Shown piece by piece: positions 42,910 to 51,547 of a stretch of DNA of 52,045 bases. The stretch is from Stenotrophomonas maltophilia (GTDB lineage Bacteria > Pseudomonadota > Gammaproteobacteria > Xanthomonadales > Xanthomonadaceae). The stretch spans positions 1 through 52,045 of the forward strand of contig NZ_RXLZ01000035.1 of the NCBI RefSeq assembly GCF_003970865.1, in the 5' to 3' direction. A program made the translations under genes and the position numbers. The notes below the pieces were generated by a model. The model was not told where the DNA came from, made no database searches, and worked only from the letters and a program-made list of their open reading frames with translations. How positions within the stretch are numbered: the stretch's first letter is position 1; every line of letters begins with the position of its first letter.

Positions 42910-45122
42910 CGATGCTGTGCCAGGTAGCCCGTCAGCGCCACGCGCGCACGGGCGAATTCGGCCACCAGCAGCGCCACCGCCACTGCGGGGCGCTGCAGGC
43001 TGCCACTCCGGGCTTCGTGCTCGATCCGCTGCGCGATTGCCGACAGCGACAAGGCCCCCACGTTCGCGCTTGATGATTTCAGGCTGTGCGCGACCGCCTG
43101 CAGGCGAGGTTCGTCGCCGCTCTGCGCGGCCTGCTGCAGCTGCTGCACCATCGCCGGTGCATCCTCCAGGAACACCGAGACGATCTGGAGGGCGGTTTCG
43201 CCGATCACCGCGTGCAGTTCGTCCAGCACATCACGGTCCAGCACCGGTTGCGGCTTGGAGCTGACTCGGCTGTCATCGTCCTGTAGAGCCGAGCCATGCT
43301 CGGCTGATGGAGCGCGACTGCTATTGGCCGTCAGCCGAGCATGGCTCGGCTCTACAGAAGGCCGTGCAGGTGATGCAGCTCTACCGTCCCCCCAGCGCCT
43401 CAACAGCGCATGCAAGGTGGCACGTGCGATCGGCTTGGACAGGTAGTCGTCCATGCCGGCCTGCAGGCAGCGCTCGCGGTCACCGGCCATGGCGTTGGCC
43501 GTCATCGCGATGATCGGCAGCCGCGTGCGCCCGCTTTCCGTTTCCTCCGCACGCCAGTGGCGCGTGGCGGCGTAGCCGTCCAGCACCGGCATCTGGCAAT
43601 CCATCAGCACCACGTCCACGCCGCCTTCGCGAAGGGCGGCCAGCGCCTGCTCGCCATCGGCGGCGTTGCACACCTCGCACTGGAACACGCGCAGCAGATG
43701 CTCGGCCACCATCCGGTTGACCGTGTTGTCTTCCACCAGCAGCACGCGCAGGTGCAGTGGCGGTAGCGCCGGTGCGGGCAAGCCGTCTTCGGCATTGGCC
43801 AGCAGGGCGGCAGGGCGGGCAGGCGTGGCAGGCGCCGCCAGCAGTGCATGCAGGGCTGCATCATCGAAATGCGGGGGCAGCTGGCGTTGGCGCGCGCGTT
43901 GCGCAGGCGCGTCTTCCTGCAGCCACAGCACCTGCAGTGCATCATCGTCGCCGCGCTCGGCCAGTGCCTGCTGCAGCGTGACCTCGCCGTTGCGGCGCGT
44001 GCGGGAATCGACCAGCAGCCACGCTGGTGCCGGTTGCCCTGGCCGTGGCATCGCGCGCAGGCGTTCGACCACAACGTCCAGCTGGCTCAGCATCTGTACC
44101 AGCAGCCCATGGTGGGCGGCGATGCGCTCGATGCGTGCCTGCAGCGTTGCATCGGCGCTGAACAACAGCAGCGCTGCGGGCGCGCGCGCCATTGCAGGCA
44201 GGTCGCCGGGTACCTTCAGCAGCGGGATCTCGAACCAGAACGTTGCGCCCTGGCCGGGCGTGGACTGCACGCCGATATGCCCGTGCATCAGGTCGATGAT
44301 GCGCTTGCAGATGGCCAGGCCCAGGCCGGTGCCACCGTAGATGCGCGTGGTCGAGGCATCGGCCTGGCTGAAGGACTGGAACAGGCGTGCCTGCAGTGCC
44401 TCATCGATGCCGATGCCGGTGTCGATGATCTCGAAGCGCAGCTGGTGCTGGGCCGCGCCTTCGCCCAGCCGCTGCACGCGCAGCTGCACCTGGCCGCGGG
44501 CGGTGAACTTGATCGCATTGGCCAGAAGATTGCTCAGCACCTGGCGCAGGCGTACCGGGTCGCCGCGCACCGGCAGGCGCACCGATGGGTCAAGCTGCAG
44601 GGCCAGGGACAGGCCCTTGGCGTCGGCGGCGCGCTGCATCAGCTGCACCACGCCATCGAGCAGGTCGCGCAGGTTGAAGCTGGTGATCTCCAGTTCCAGC
44701 GCCTGTGCCTCCAGCCGGGAGTAGTCGAGGATGTCGTCGACGATGCGCAGCAGCTGCTGTGAACTGGCCGAAGCGGTGGCCAGCATCTGCCGCTGGTCCT
44801 CGCCCAGCGGGCCGCGCGCGATCAGCTCCAGCATCGGCAGGATGCCGTTGAGTGGCGTGCGGATCTCGTGGCTCATCGTGGCCAGGAACTCGCCCTTGGC
44901 CAGCACGGCCGCTTCGGCGGCCTGCTTGGCCTGCAGCAGCTGCTGTTCCAGCTGGCCCTGGCGTTCGGTGGTGTGGCGCAGCTGGTCGCGGTCGGCGGCC
45001 AGCGCGCTGTGCTCGCGCTGCAGCTGGGCCAGTGCGCGGCTGCGCGTGCGCAGGCGCAGGCCCAACAGCAGCGCAATGGTGGCCGCGACAAGGGCAACCA
45101 GCAGCACGCCCCACAGCGGCAC
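42906..45122 (-). CDS. Hybrid sensor histidine kinase (HisKA-HATPase-REC-Hpt)
   Basis: The 738-residue protein has one N-terminal membrane helix (about 4-22), a coiled coil to about 75, then HisKA with His85 in ATMSHEIRTPLNG. HATPase follows with LLANAIKFT, DTGIGI and GGTGLGLAICKR. A degenerate receiver-like segment covers about 320-430. A receiver (about 465-585) has the phospho-acceptor in VVLMDCQMPVLDGY. The C-terminal Hpt domain has AHSLKSSSANVGA. There is no periplasmic sensor domain. The REC-Hpt linker contains an in-frame REP pair (43283-43355). The start is a GTG at 45122, one base after the stop of the gene upstream. Confidence 0.93.
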   Translation of the reverse strand: MPLWGVLLVALVAATIALLLGLRLRTRSRALAQLQREHSALAADRDQLRHTTERQGQLEQQLLQAKQAAEAAVLAKGEFLATMSHEIRTPLNGILPMLELIARGPLGEDQRQMLATASASSQQLLRIVDDILDYSRLEAQALELEITSFNLRDLLDGVVQLMQRAADAKGLSLALQLDPSVRLPVRGDPVRLRQVLSNLLANAIKFTARGQVQLRVQRLGEGAAQHQLRFEIIDTGIGIDEALQARLFQSFSQADASTTRIYGGTGLGLAICKRIIDLMHGHIGVQSTPGQGATFWFEIPLLKVPGDLPAMARAPAALLLFSADATLQARIERIAAHHGLLVQMLSQLDVVVERLRAMPRPGQPAPAWLLVDSRTRRNGEVTLQQALAERGDDDALQVLWLQEDAPAQRARQRQLPPHFDDAALHALLAAPATPARPAALLANAEDGLPAPALPPLHLRVLLVEDNTVNRMVAEHLLRVFQCEVCNAADGEQALAALREGGVDVVLMDCQMPVLDGYAATRHWRAEETESGRTRLPIIAMTANAMAGDRERCLQAGMDDYLSKPIARATLHALLRRWGDGRAASPARPSVEPSHARLTANSSRAPSAEHGSALQDDDSRVSSKPQPVLDRDVLDELHAVIGETALQIVSVFLEDAPAMVQQLQQAAQSGDEPRLQAVAHSLKSSSANVGALSLSAIAQRIEHEARSGSLQRPAVAVALLVAEFARARVALTGYLAQHR
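43283..43355. repeat. REP pair inside the kinase coding sequence
   Basis: A forward GTAG element with arms AGCCGAGC/GCTCGGCT (43283-43307) and its reverse copy ending CTAC (43331-43355) are separated by 23 bases. The pair lies in frame and encodes about 24 residues of the REC-Hpt linker. Confidence 0.9.
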
Positions 45123-45123
45123 G

Positions 45124-47010
45124 TCAGAGCACCGCGTTGTGGAAGTCGAAGTTCAGGTCGCTGCCGGCCGACTGCACCATGTTGCCCTGGATGTAATCGA
45201 CGCCGCCGACCCACATCGCTGCCGCGGCCTGCGGGTCCTCGATCTGCTGGCCGATGATCTGCAGCCCGGCCGCATGCGCCTGTTCGATCGCCTTGCGCAG
45301 TTCCTCGCGCGTGGCCGGGTTGGAATGGCTGCTGGAGAAGCGCGCGGCCATGCGCACGAACGACAGCGGCAGCTGGGTCAGCAGTGCATCGGCTTCGCCA
45401 CTGGGCTCGAACTGGCTCAGGCAGAAGCGCACGCCGGCGCCGGCCATGCGCTGGCAGAACTGCTGCAGCGGCACGGTGTGGATCAGCGCGTCGGGCAGGC
45501 GTACGTCGATCACCAGCGCACTGCCGGGCAGGTCACGCTGCTGCAGCGATTCCAGCAGCCAGTCGCCAAAGGCATCGCGCTGCAGGGTGCGCAGCGACTG
45601 CGAGACGAACAGGTTCAGCGGCTGCGTTGCGTGCCGGTACAGATCCAGCAGGCCCAGCGCATGGTCCATCACCTGCTGGTCGAGGTCGGCGATGCGGCCT
45701 GCCGCTTCGGCGGCCGGAATCACCTGGCCGGCCGCCAGCACCGTGCCATCGGCCTGGCGCAGGCGCAGCAGCAGCTGGTACTGCGCGGTGTTGCCACCGG
45801 CGACGGCGACGATCGGCTGATAGGCCAGCTCCAGCTGGCCTTCCAGCAGTGCCAGGTGTTCCTGTTCGGTGACCACCTGGCGGTGCACATGGCCTGCCAC
45901 GCCGGCGCTCAGCAGGCGTGCCTGCAGGGTGGTGCGCTCGACTGCTTCCAGTGCAGCGTTGGCATCGTCGAAGCCCGGCGACAGCGGCGCGTAACCCACC
46001 ACGCCGCGCAGGTGCACCGATTCATCGTCGCGGATCACGAAGGCGCGCGCCGAGAGCTGCTCACGCAGGGTCGCGGCGATGCTTTCCAGGCTGTCTTCAT
46101 CGGTATTGCGGGCCAGCAGCAGGAAGCTGTTGTCGTTCAGGCGTGCCAGCAGGTGTGGATGGCCGGCCTCGGCCAGGCGCTGCCCGGCCTGCACCATCAG
46201 GCGCTCGAAGGCGGCGTAGCCATAGCGTTCGCGCAGGCCCAGCGCGCTGGCTACTTCAATGAAGAACACGCCGCCCCGGTCGCGATGGGCGAGGGTGGCA
46301 TTGAGTTGCTGCAGCACGTGGTGACGCGTCGGCAGGCCGGTTTCCGGATTGCTGGTGGCCGGTGCGCCGGTAGCACCGGGCAGGGTTGCTGCCTGCGCAC
46401 GTGCGCGACGGATGCGGTTGGCCACGGCGGCGATCAGGTGGCGCGGGCGGATCGGCTTGCTCAGGTAGTCGTCGGCGCCGCTGTCGAGCACTTCGAACTG
46501 GCGTTCCGGGTCCGGATCGCCGCTCAGGAACACGATCGGCAGCAACTGCAGGCCAGGCTGCTGGCGGATCAGCGCGGTCAGGCGCATGCCGTCCAGGCCG
46601 GGCAGGTGCAGGTCCATCAGGATCAGGTCGGGACGATGTTCCTTGATCGCCTGCAGCGCACCGTCGGCATCACTGTGCACGATGGCCTGCATGCCGGCGC
46701 CATGCAGCACGCTCTGTGCAAACAGGGCCTGCGCGCGGTCATCCTCGACGATCAGCACGCGGTAGGGCGAATCGGAGGGCGGCGGCGCCTGGTCGTTGTT
46801 GCCAGCCTCGGCCAGCATGGCCGGGCCCGGCAACGGCGGCGGTGCGCTGCCGATCGATGCGGGCGCGTCGGAGGCAGCCAGCGGCGGAACTGCTGCCGGT
46901 GCTGCGGCGACGGCGCTCGCCGGTTCAGCGGTCCAGCGTTGCCAATGATCGGCCGGAGGGGTTTCAGCGCGTCCCGGGCGGGCGCCCGCGGGGGATTCGT
47001 TTGCGGCCAT
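45124..47010 (-). CDS. Response regulator with degenerate GGDEF and EAL domains
   Basis: The 628-residue protein has an Ala/Pro-rich N-terminus (1-80). A receiver domain (about 83-200) follows, with the acceptor Asp in LILMDLHLPGLDGM and the Lys in DDYLSKPIRP. A GGDEF-fold domain (about 225-370) has LARLNDNSFLLLAR where GGDEF should be. An EAL-fold domain (about 385-620) has QYQLLLRL instead of ExLxR and SQFEPSG instead of DDFG. Both domains look catalytically dead, so the protein may bind c-di-GMP or act as a scaffold, as FimX-like proteins do. AGGAG lies upstream of the ATG at 47010. It is coupled to the kinase gene (one-base gap) and is a likely partner. Confidence 0.92.
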   Translation of the reverse strand: MAANESPAGARPGRAETPPADHWQRWTAEPASAVAAAPAAVPPLAASDAPASIGSAPPPLPGPAMLAEAGNNDQAPPPSDSPYRVLIVEDDRAQALFAQSVLHGAGMQAIVHSDADGALQAIKEHRPDLILMDLHLPGLDGMRLTALIRQQPGLQLLPIVFLSGDPDPERQFEVLDSGADDYLSKPIRPRHLIAAVANRIRRARAQAATLPGATGAPATSNPETGLPTRHHVLQQLNATLAHRDRGGVFFIEVASALGLRERYGYAAFERLMVQAGQRLAEAGHPHLLARLNDNSFLLLARNTDEDSLESIAATLREQLSARAFVIRDDESVHLRGVVGYAPLSPGFDDANAALEAVERTTLQARLLSAGVAGHVHRQVVTEQEHLALLEGQLELAYQPIVAVAGGNTAQYQLLLRLRQADGTVLAAGQVIPAAEAAGRIADLDQQVMDHALGLLDLYRHATQPLNLFVSQSLRTLQRDAFGDWLLESLQQRDLPGSALVIDVRLPDALIHTVPLQQFCQRMAGAGVRFCLSQFEPSGEADALLTQLPLSFVRMAARFSSSHSNPATREELRKAIEQAHAAGLQIIGQQIEDPQAAAAMWVGGVDYIQGNMVQSAGSDLNFDFHNAVL

Positions 47011-47054
47011 CGGTGCTCCTGGTGTTCGCGTCCATTATGCGACAAGCCCGGCGA

Positions 47055-47672
47055 TCAACCGGTGCCGGGCTGGCGTGGACTGTCGGGTGACGCGCTGCGT
47101 GCCAGCCAGCGCACGCCCTTCCACAGGGTGCGCCAGACCAGCCACACCAGCAGCGCGCCGGCCAGGCTGCAGGCCAGCACCACGATCAGCGCAATCCACG
47201 GGTGTGCCAGGGCCAGGGCCAGGCCACCGACCACCACGGTGTCTTCGGCGGCGGAGGCCACCCAGTTGCTGGCAGGCTCGGGCGAGGTATTGAGCAGGGC
47301 GCGGGTACCGGCCTTCAGGCCATGGCTGGCCAGGGCGACACCGGCGCCTGCAGCAAGTGCGCCGGTGCCCAGCTGGCCATCCGGCGACAGCGTGGCTGCG
47401 GCAAGGAAGGCACCTGCGGGTACGCGTGCCAGGGTCTGCACCAGATCCCACGCCGAGTCGACGCCGGGAATCTTGTCGGCGAAGAATTCGGTCACCGCCA
47501 GCGCCGCCGAGGTGCCCAGCACCCACCACGATTCAGTGGCCTGCAGGGCCGGTGGCAGGTCGACCCAGCCGAGCAGGCCGGCCAGGCCGACACCGAACAC
47601 GGTGAGGTAGACGCGGATGCCGGCCAGCCAGGCCAGCAGGATGCCGATCACGAACAGGTGGGCTTCGGTCAT
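47055..47672 (-). CDS. DUF4126 family membrane protein
   Basis: The 205-residue product has about five membrane helices, starting MTEAHLFVIGILLAWLAGIR. The family block WVLGTSAALAVTEFFADKIPGVDSAWDLVQT is clear, as is the Gly/Ala-rich repeat LAAATLSPDGQLGTGALAAG. Function is unknown. The ATG at 47672 fits the family N-terminus; the open frame to 47756 is extra. It is probably the first gene of a minus-strand unit before the response regulator, 44 bases away, though no functional link is evident. Confidence 0.87.
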   Translation of the reverse strand: MTEAHLFVIGILLAWLAGIRVYLTVFGVGLAGLLGWVDLPPALQATESWWVLGTSAALAVTEFFADKIPGVDSAWDLVQTLARVPAGAFLAAATLSPDGQLGTGALAAGAGVALASHGLKAGTRALLNTSPEPASNWVASAAEDTVVVGGLALALAHPWIALIVVLACSLAGALLVWLVWRTLWKGVRWLARSASPDSPRQPGTG

Positions 47673-47851
47673 GGCGATGCTCCGGCGACGGAACTGTGCA
47701 GGGGACCACACTATCGACGATGGCATGCCTGAACGCCACAGACCGTGGCTCGCCACTGCGCAGGAAACCCACCCGTCCTGTCATACACTAGCCCGTCGTT
47801 TGCCACAGGGGCCGTACCGGTGTCGCCCTCGCGATGCCCCGGAATCCACCC

Positions 47852-48595
47852 ATGACCAACCGTCCTCCCATGCGCGTGCAGGTCCGCCTGCCCGGCGCGC
47901 CGCAACCGCCGGCCGACCGTCGCCGCCTGCTGGTGATCGGCGGCATCTGGCTGCTCAGCCTGGTGCTGGCCGTGCTGGGTGGCTGCTGGATGGCCACGCC
48001 GCGCGATGCACAGGGCCAGCGCCTGCAGGCCGCCGAGAAGCGTGCCGAGACGTTGCAGGTGCAGTTGACCGAACTGCGCCAGAAGCAGGCCACGCTGGAA
48101 GCCTCCGATCGCATCAGCCGCGCCGCCAACACCGAGGTGCAGTCCTCGCTGGCCGAGCGCGATGAGGAGATCGCCGGCCTGCGTGCCGACGTTGCCTTCT
48201 ATGAGCGCCTGGTGGGTTCGACCAGCCAGCGCAAGGGCCTGAACACCCATTCGATCGAGTTCAGCCCGGAAGCGGCCGGTACCTGGCAGTACACCGCCGT
48301 GCTGACCCAGAACCTCAACCGCGGTGCCATCAGCCAGGGGCAGATGCGCTTCACCGTGGAAGGCGTCAAGAACGGCAAGCTGGCCACGATCAGCTGGGAT
48401 GATCTGCACCAGCGCAGCAAGGTACCGGGACAGGATTACTCGTTCCGGTACTTCCAGCAGCTCACCGGCAGCGTGATGCTGCCGGCTGACTTCACCCCGC
48501 AACGCGTGCGGGTGACATTGGGGAGTGGTACGGGGGGTACCACCCAGGTATTCGACTGGAAACAGGCCGGTGCGCCGGCCGCCAAAGGGGAGTAG
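47852..48595 (+). CDS. Membrane-anchored coiled-coil protein
   Basis: The 247-residue product has a short basic Pro-rich cytoplasmic segment and one membrane helix (LLVIGGIWLLSLVLAVLGGCW, about 27-47). A coiled coil follows (about 60-125; QRLQAAEKRAETLQVQLTELRQ and LAERDEEIAGLRADVAFYERL). The periplasmic beta-rich domain (about 140-235) contains WQYTAVLTQNLNRG and VRVTLGSGTGG. I recognise it only as a family of proteobacterial hypotheticals often found next to bactofilins. The ATG at 47852 has GGAA upstream; an ATG at 47834 is also in frame. It ends four bases before the bactofilin start. Confidence 0.82.
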   Translation: MTNRPPMRVQVRLPGAPQPPADRRRLLVIGGIWLLSLVLAVLGGCWMATPRDAQGQRLQAAEKRAETLQVQLTELRQKQATLEASDRISRAANTEVQSSLAERDEEIAGLRADVAFYERLVGSTSQRKGLNTHSIEFSPEAAGTWQYTAVLTQNLNRGAISQGQMRFTVEGVKNGKLATISWDDLHQRSKVPGQDYSFRYFQQLTGSVMLPADFTPQRVRVTLGSGTGGTTQVFDWKQAGAPAAKGE

Positions 48596-48599
48596 GCAG

Positions 48600-49064
48600 A
48601 TGTTCGGAAGCAGCAAATCCAACCGTGAAGGCCAGCTGGTGGTGGATGCCCTGATCGGCAACCAGGTGGTGATCCGCGGTGATGTGGAATTCAGTGGGGG
48701 CCTGTATGTGGAAGGCCGCATCCATGGCAAGGTGATCGCCGCCGAAGGCGCCAGTGGCGCGACGCTGACGGTTGCCGAGCATGGCGTGATCGAGGGCGAG
48801 ATCCGTGCCCAGGTGGTGGTCATCAGCGGCCGCCTGGACGGCGACGTGCACGCCACCGAGAAGGTCGAACTGACCCCGAGCGCGCGGGTCAACGGCAACG
48901 TCCACTACCAGGTGGTGGAGATGAATGCGGGTGCCCAGCTGAACGGTCGCCTGATCCATGCCAGCGCCCCGATGGCCGCCCTGCCGGCCCCGGAAGGTGA
49001 TGAGGCCAATGGCGGCAAGGGTGACACGGCCGCACGCCGCAAGCTGGCCGAGGCGATGGCTTGA
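48600..49064 (+). CDS. Bactofilin
   Basis: The 154-residue product is a polymer-forming cytoskeletal protein. The central right-handed beta-helix (about 15-125) has the repeating pattern [47 protein letters not shown] and [15 protein letters not shown]. Unstructured tails flank it, and the C-terminal 30 residues are Pro/Ala- and charge-rich. Bactofilins assemble into nucleotide-free filaments that organise cell shape or envelope enzymes. It begins four bases after the stop of the coiled-coil membrane gene, with GGGGAG upstream, so the two likely work together. Confidence 0.92.
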   Translation: MFGSSKSNREGQLVVDALIGNQVVIRGDVEFSGGLYVEGRIHGKVIAAEGASGATLTVAEHGVIEGEIRAQVVVISGRLDGDVHATEKVELTPSARVNGNVHYQVVEMNAGAQLNGRLIHASAPMAALPAPEGDEANGGKGDTAARRKLAEAMA

Positions 49065-49095
49065 AAGCCATCGTCGGCACCCCCATGCTGACACC

Positions 49096-49488
49096 ATGAG
49101 CACGCTAGTCTCCCTGCCCGGCGCCACCCCGGTTGCCGCGCCCGATTACCAGTCGCTGGAGCGCCCGCTGAACTTCACCGAGTCGGCGGCCTCCAAGGTC
49201 AAATCCCTGATCCAGGAAGAGGGCAACCCCGACCTGGCCCTGCGCGTGTACATCGAAGGTGGTGGCTGTTCGGGCTTCCAGTACGGGTTCGAGTTCGACG
49301 AGAACCGTGCCGAGGACGACCTGGCGGTACAGACCAGCGGGGTGACCCTGCTGGTCGACCCGCTGAGCCTGCAGTACCTGATGGGCGCCGAGGTGGACTA
49401 CACCGAGAGCCTGACCGGTGCCCAGTTCGTGATCCGCAACCCGAACGCGAAGACCACCTGCGGCTGCGGCAGCAGTTTCAGCATGTAG
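49096..49488 (+). CDS. erpA: Iron-sulfur cluster insertion protein ErpA
   Basis: The 130-residue A-type carrier delivers Fe-S clusters to apoproteins. The three conserved Cys are in [13 protein letters not shown] and TTCGCGSSF. Other family blocks are [27 protein letters not shown] and [21 protein letters not shown]. The ATG at 49096 gives a somewhat long, Pro-rich N-terminus ([13 protein letters not shown]) before the conserved core starting near residue 25. Upstream in-frame sequence is in the bactofilin gene. Confidence 0.94.
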   Translation: MSTLVSLPGATPVAAPDYQSLERPLNFTESAASKVKSLIQEEGNPDLALRVYIEGGGCSGFQYGFEFDENRAEDDLAVQTSGVTLLVDPLSLQYLMGAEVDYTESLTGAQFVIRNPNAKTTCGCGSSFSM

Positions 49489-49607
49489 GCGGAGCGCGGG
49501 GCCTGCGTCCCGCGCGACAAGGTGTGTGGAGCAAGCTCCACACCCACAGACGGCTTCGGCAAAGCCCGCGGCTTGCCACCCGCATCGATTGGCGGCACGC
49601 TTGCCGG

Positions 49608-50513
49608 ATGCCCAATACTTCTTCGCCGCTTTCCGGTTTCGCCTTCGTTGGCGAACCGCTGGAGCGCGCCGATGCCCTGCGCGACGATGCCGATGCACTG
49701 GCGCGCCTGTGGCCGGGCGCGCGCATTCTCGTGCTCGATCAGGACGGCAGCGCCTTCACCGGCGATGACGACCAGCCGCTGGCGCTGACCGGCGCCGACA
49801 TCGGGGGTGGCCCGGGGGCCGCGATCTTCCTCGGCCTGCGTGGCGAACAGGCCTGGTTCTCGGTCGAAGCCGCCAACATCACCGTCAGCGCACCGCGCCG
49901 CCTCGACCTGCGCCAGGCCGCTCTGCTGTGGTCGATGGCCGATGCAACCGCCTTCAGCTATGCCCGCGGCATGTCCTACTGGCACTCGCGCACCCGCTTC
50001 TGCGGCGTGTGCGGCGGCGCCGTGGCGTTTGCCCGTGGCGGCTTCGTCGGTCGTTGCGCGCAGTGTTCCACCGAGCACTACCCGCGTGTCGATCCCGCCG
50101 TGATCGTCGCCGTGGAAAACCAGGGCCGGCTGCTGCTGGGCCGGCAGTCGAACTGGGCGCCGCGGCGTTACTCGGTGCTGGCCGGCTTCGTCGAACCCGG
50201 CGAGACCTTCGAGCAGACCGTGGTGCGCGAAGTGCATGAGGAGAGCAAGGTGCGGGTGACCGCCTGCCAGTACCTCGGTTCGCAGCCGTGGCCTTTCCCG
50301 GGCGCGCTGATGATCGGTTTCCGTGCACAGGCGCAGGATGACCTGCCGACCGTGGATGGCGAGCTGGAAGATGCGCGCTGGTTCAGTGCCGACGAGGTCG
50401 GCGCGGCACTGGCGCGCGATGTGGAGGACGATGGCCAGGGCATCCGCCTGTCGCCGCCGATCTCGATTTCGCGCGGCCTGATCGAACACTGGTACCGCCA
50501 GCAGAAGGGCTGA
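49608..50513 (+). CDS. nudC: NADH pyrophosphatase / NAD-RNA decapping Nudix hydrolase
   Basis: The 301-residue product has the NudC layout: an N-terminal domain, a four-Cys zinc ribbon (FCGVCGGAV and GRCAQCSTEHYPRVDPAVI) and a C-terminal Nudix domain with GFVEPGETFEQTVVREVHEE followed by SKV. The NudC-specific SQPWPFPGALMIGF block follows the Nudix box. It hydrolyses NADH and removes NAD caps from RNA in E. coli. The ATG at 49608 has only a weak site (gccgg). The frame opens earlier at 49524 in a non-coding spacer. Confidence 0.94.
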   Translation: MPNTSSPLSGFAFVGEPLERADALRDDADALARLWPGARILVLDQDGSAFTGDDDQPLALTGADIGGGPGAAIFLGLRGEQAWFSVEAANITVSAPRRLDLRQAALLWSMADATAFSYARGMSYWHSRTRFCGVCGGAVAFARGGFVGRCAQCSTEHYPRVDPAVIVAVENQGRLLLGRQSNWAPRRYSVLAGFVEPGETFEQTVVREVHEESKVRVTACQYLGSQPWPFPGALMIGFRAQAQDDLPTVDGELEDARWFSADEVGAALARDVEDDGQGIRLSPPISISRGLIEHWYRQQKG

Positions 50514-50659
50514 ACCCGATCCGCTGCCGGTCCGGTCGTGGCAGCTGTATTGCCGCCACCTGAACACGGCCCGGGTTACAGTCCGGTTCACCGCTAAGGG
50601 CGCCGCTGCGACAGGTAAGGTAGCGGCGCCGAGCGTTCTGTTTCGTAGGGAGACCTGCC

Positions 50660-51547
50660 ATGTTCACCACTCTGGCCGCCGTGCTGGTGGCACTGGCCCT
50701 GGGCCATGTTGCCCCGGCCGCTGCCGCCTCGCTGCGCCGTTTCGACGGCTTCCGGCGTTGGCTGGGCTGGCTGGATGCGCGGGGTGGCAAGGCCTGGCAG
50801 GGACCGGCCGGCGTTGCCTTGGCACTGTTGCCGCCGCTGTTGCTGATGGCGCTGCTGGCGTGGCTGTTGCGCGGGGTGCTGTTCGGCCTGCCGTCGCTGC
50901 TGCTGGGCGTGGCGGTGCTGGCGTGGTGCTGGGGCCCGCGCGATCTGGACCGCGATATCGAGGCCATCATCGATGCCGATGACGCGGCGACGCGCCAGGC
51001 CGCGGTGCGCAATCTGCAGGCGGCCGGTGGCAGCCTGCGCGAGGACATTCCGTCACTGGTCGAGGCAACCGTGCTCAACGCCTTGCGGCGCTGGTTCGCG
51101 GTGCTGTTCTGGTTCCTGCTGCTGGGCCCGGTCGGTGCGCTGGGTTACCGGCTGCTGGCGCTGATGGCGGAAAGCCCGATGCGTGCCCGCGTGCCGGTGG
51201 AGCCGCTGGCGCTGGCGCAGCGCCTGCTGGGCTGGATCGAATGGCCGGTGGCGCAGCTGATGGCGTTTTCGATGGCGCTGGTGGGCAACTTCGATACGGC
51301 GTGGAAGGCCTGGCGCCAGGCCCATGGCGAGCGCCTGGCCGGCAACATCGGCTTCCTCGGCGCGGTGGCGCGGGCCAGCGTCAACGCCGAACTGCGCGAG
51401 GATGCGCACGATTACACCGAGGCGGGATTGTTGCCGGTGTGGCAGCGGCTGCCGGACCTGCGTGATGCGATGAGCCTGGTGTGGCGGATGCTGCTGCTGT
51501 GGCTGGCGATCCTCGCCCTGCTGGTGATTGCAGGCTGGGTGACGTAG
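50660..51547 (+). CDS. ampE: AmpE-like inner-membrane protein
   Basis: The 295-residue product has about four membrane helices and the AmpE family pattern. It has an N-terminal helix, GVALALLPPLLLMALLAWLL, VAVLAWCWGPRDLDRDIEAI with the typical G-P-R-D-L segment, and NALRRWFAVLFWFLLLGPVGALGYRL. The C-terminal helix is VWRMLLLWLAILALLVIAGW. AmpE is linked with AmpD in peptidoglycan recycling and beta-lactamase induction in some bacteria, but its role is unclear. No ampD gene is adjacent here. The ATG at 50660 has a good site (tagggaga). Confidence 0.87.
   Translation: MFTTLAAVLVALALGHVAPAAAASLRRFDGFRRWLGWLDARGGKAWQGPAGVALALLPPLLLMALLAWLLRGVLFGLPSLLLGVAVLAWCWGPRDLDRDIEAIIDADDAATRQAAVRNLQAAGGSLREDIPSLVEATVLNALRRWFAVLFWFLLLGPVGALGYRLLALMAESPMRARVPVEPLALAQRLLGWIEWPVAQLMAFSMALVGNFDTAWKAWRQAHGERLAGNIGFLGAVARASVNAELREDAHDYTEAGLLPVWQRLPDLRDAMSLVWRMLLLWLAILALLVIAGWVT

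Noticed and set aside
42906..45122. RpfC (DSF sensor) identity for the hybrid kinase
   Set aside because: RpfC has several N-terminal membrane helices and is next to rpfF and rpfG; this protein has one helix and no rpf neighbours.
44731..47610. Plus-strand open frame of 959 codons opposite the kinase and response regulator
   Set aside because: It spans two clear genes on the other strand and shows only compositional bias.
50660..51547. ampD-ampE operon
   Set aside because: No AmpD-type amidase is adjacent; the upstream gene is nudC with 146 bases between.
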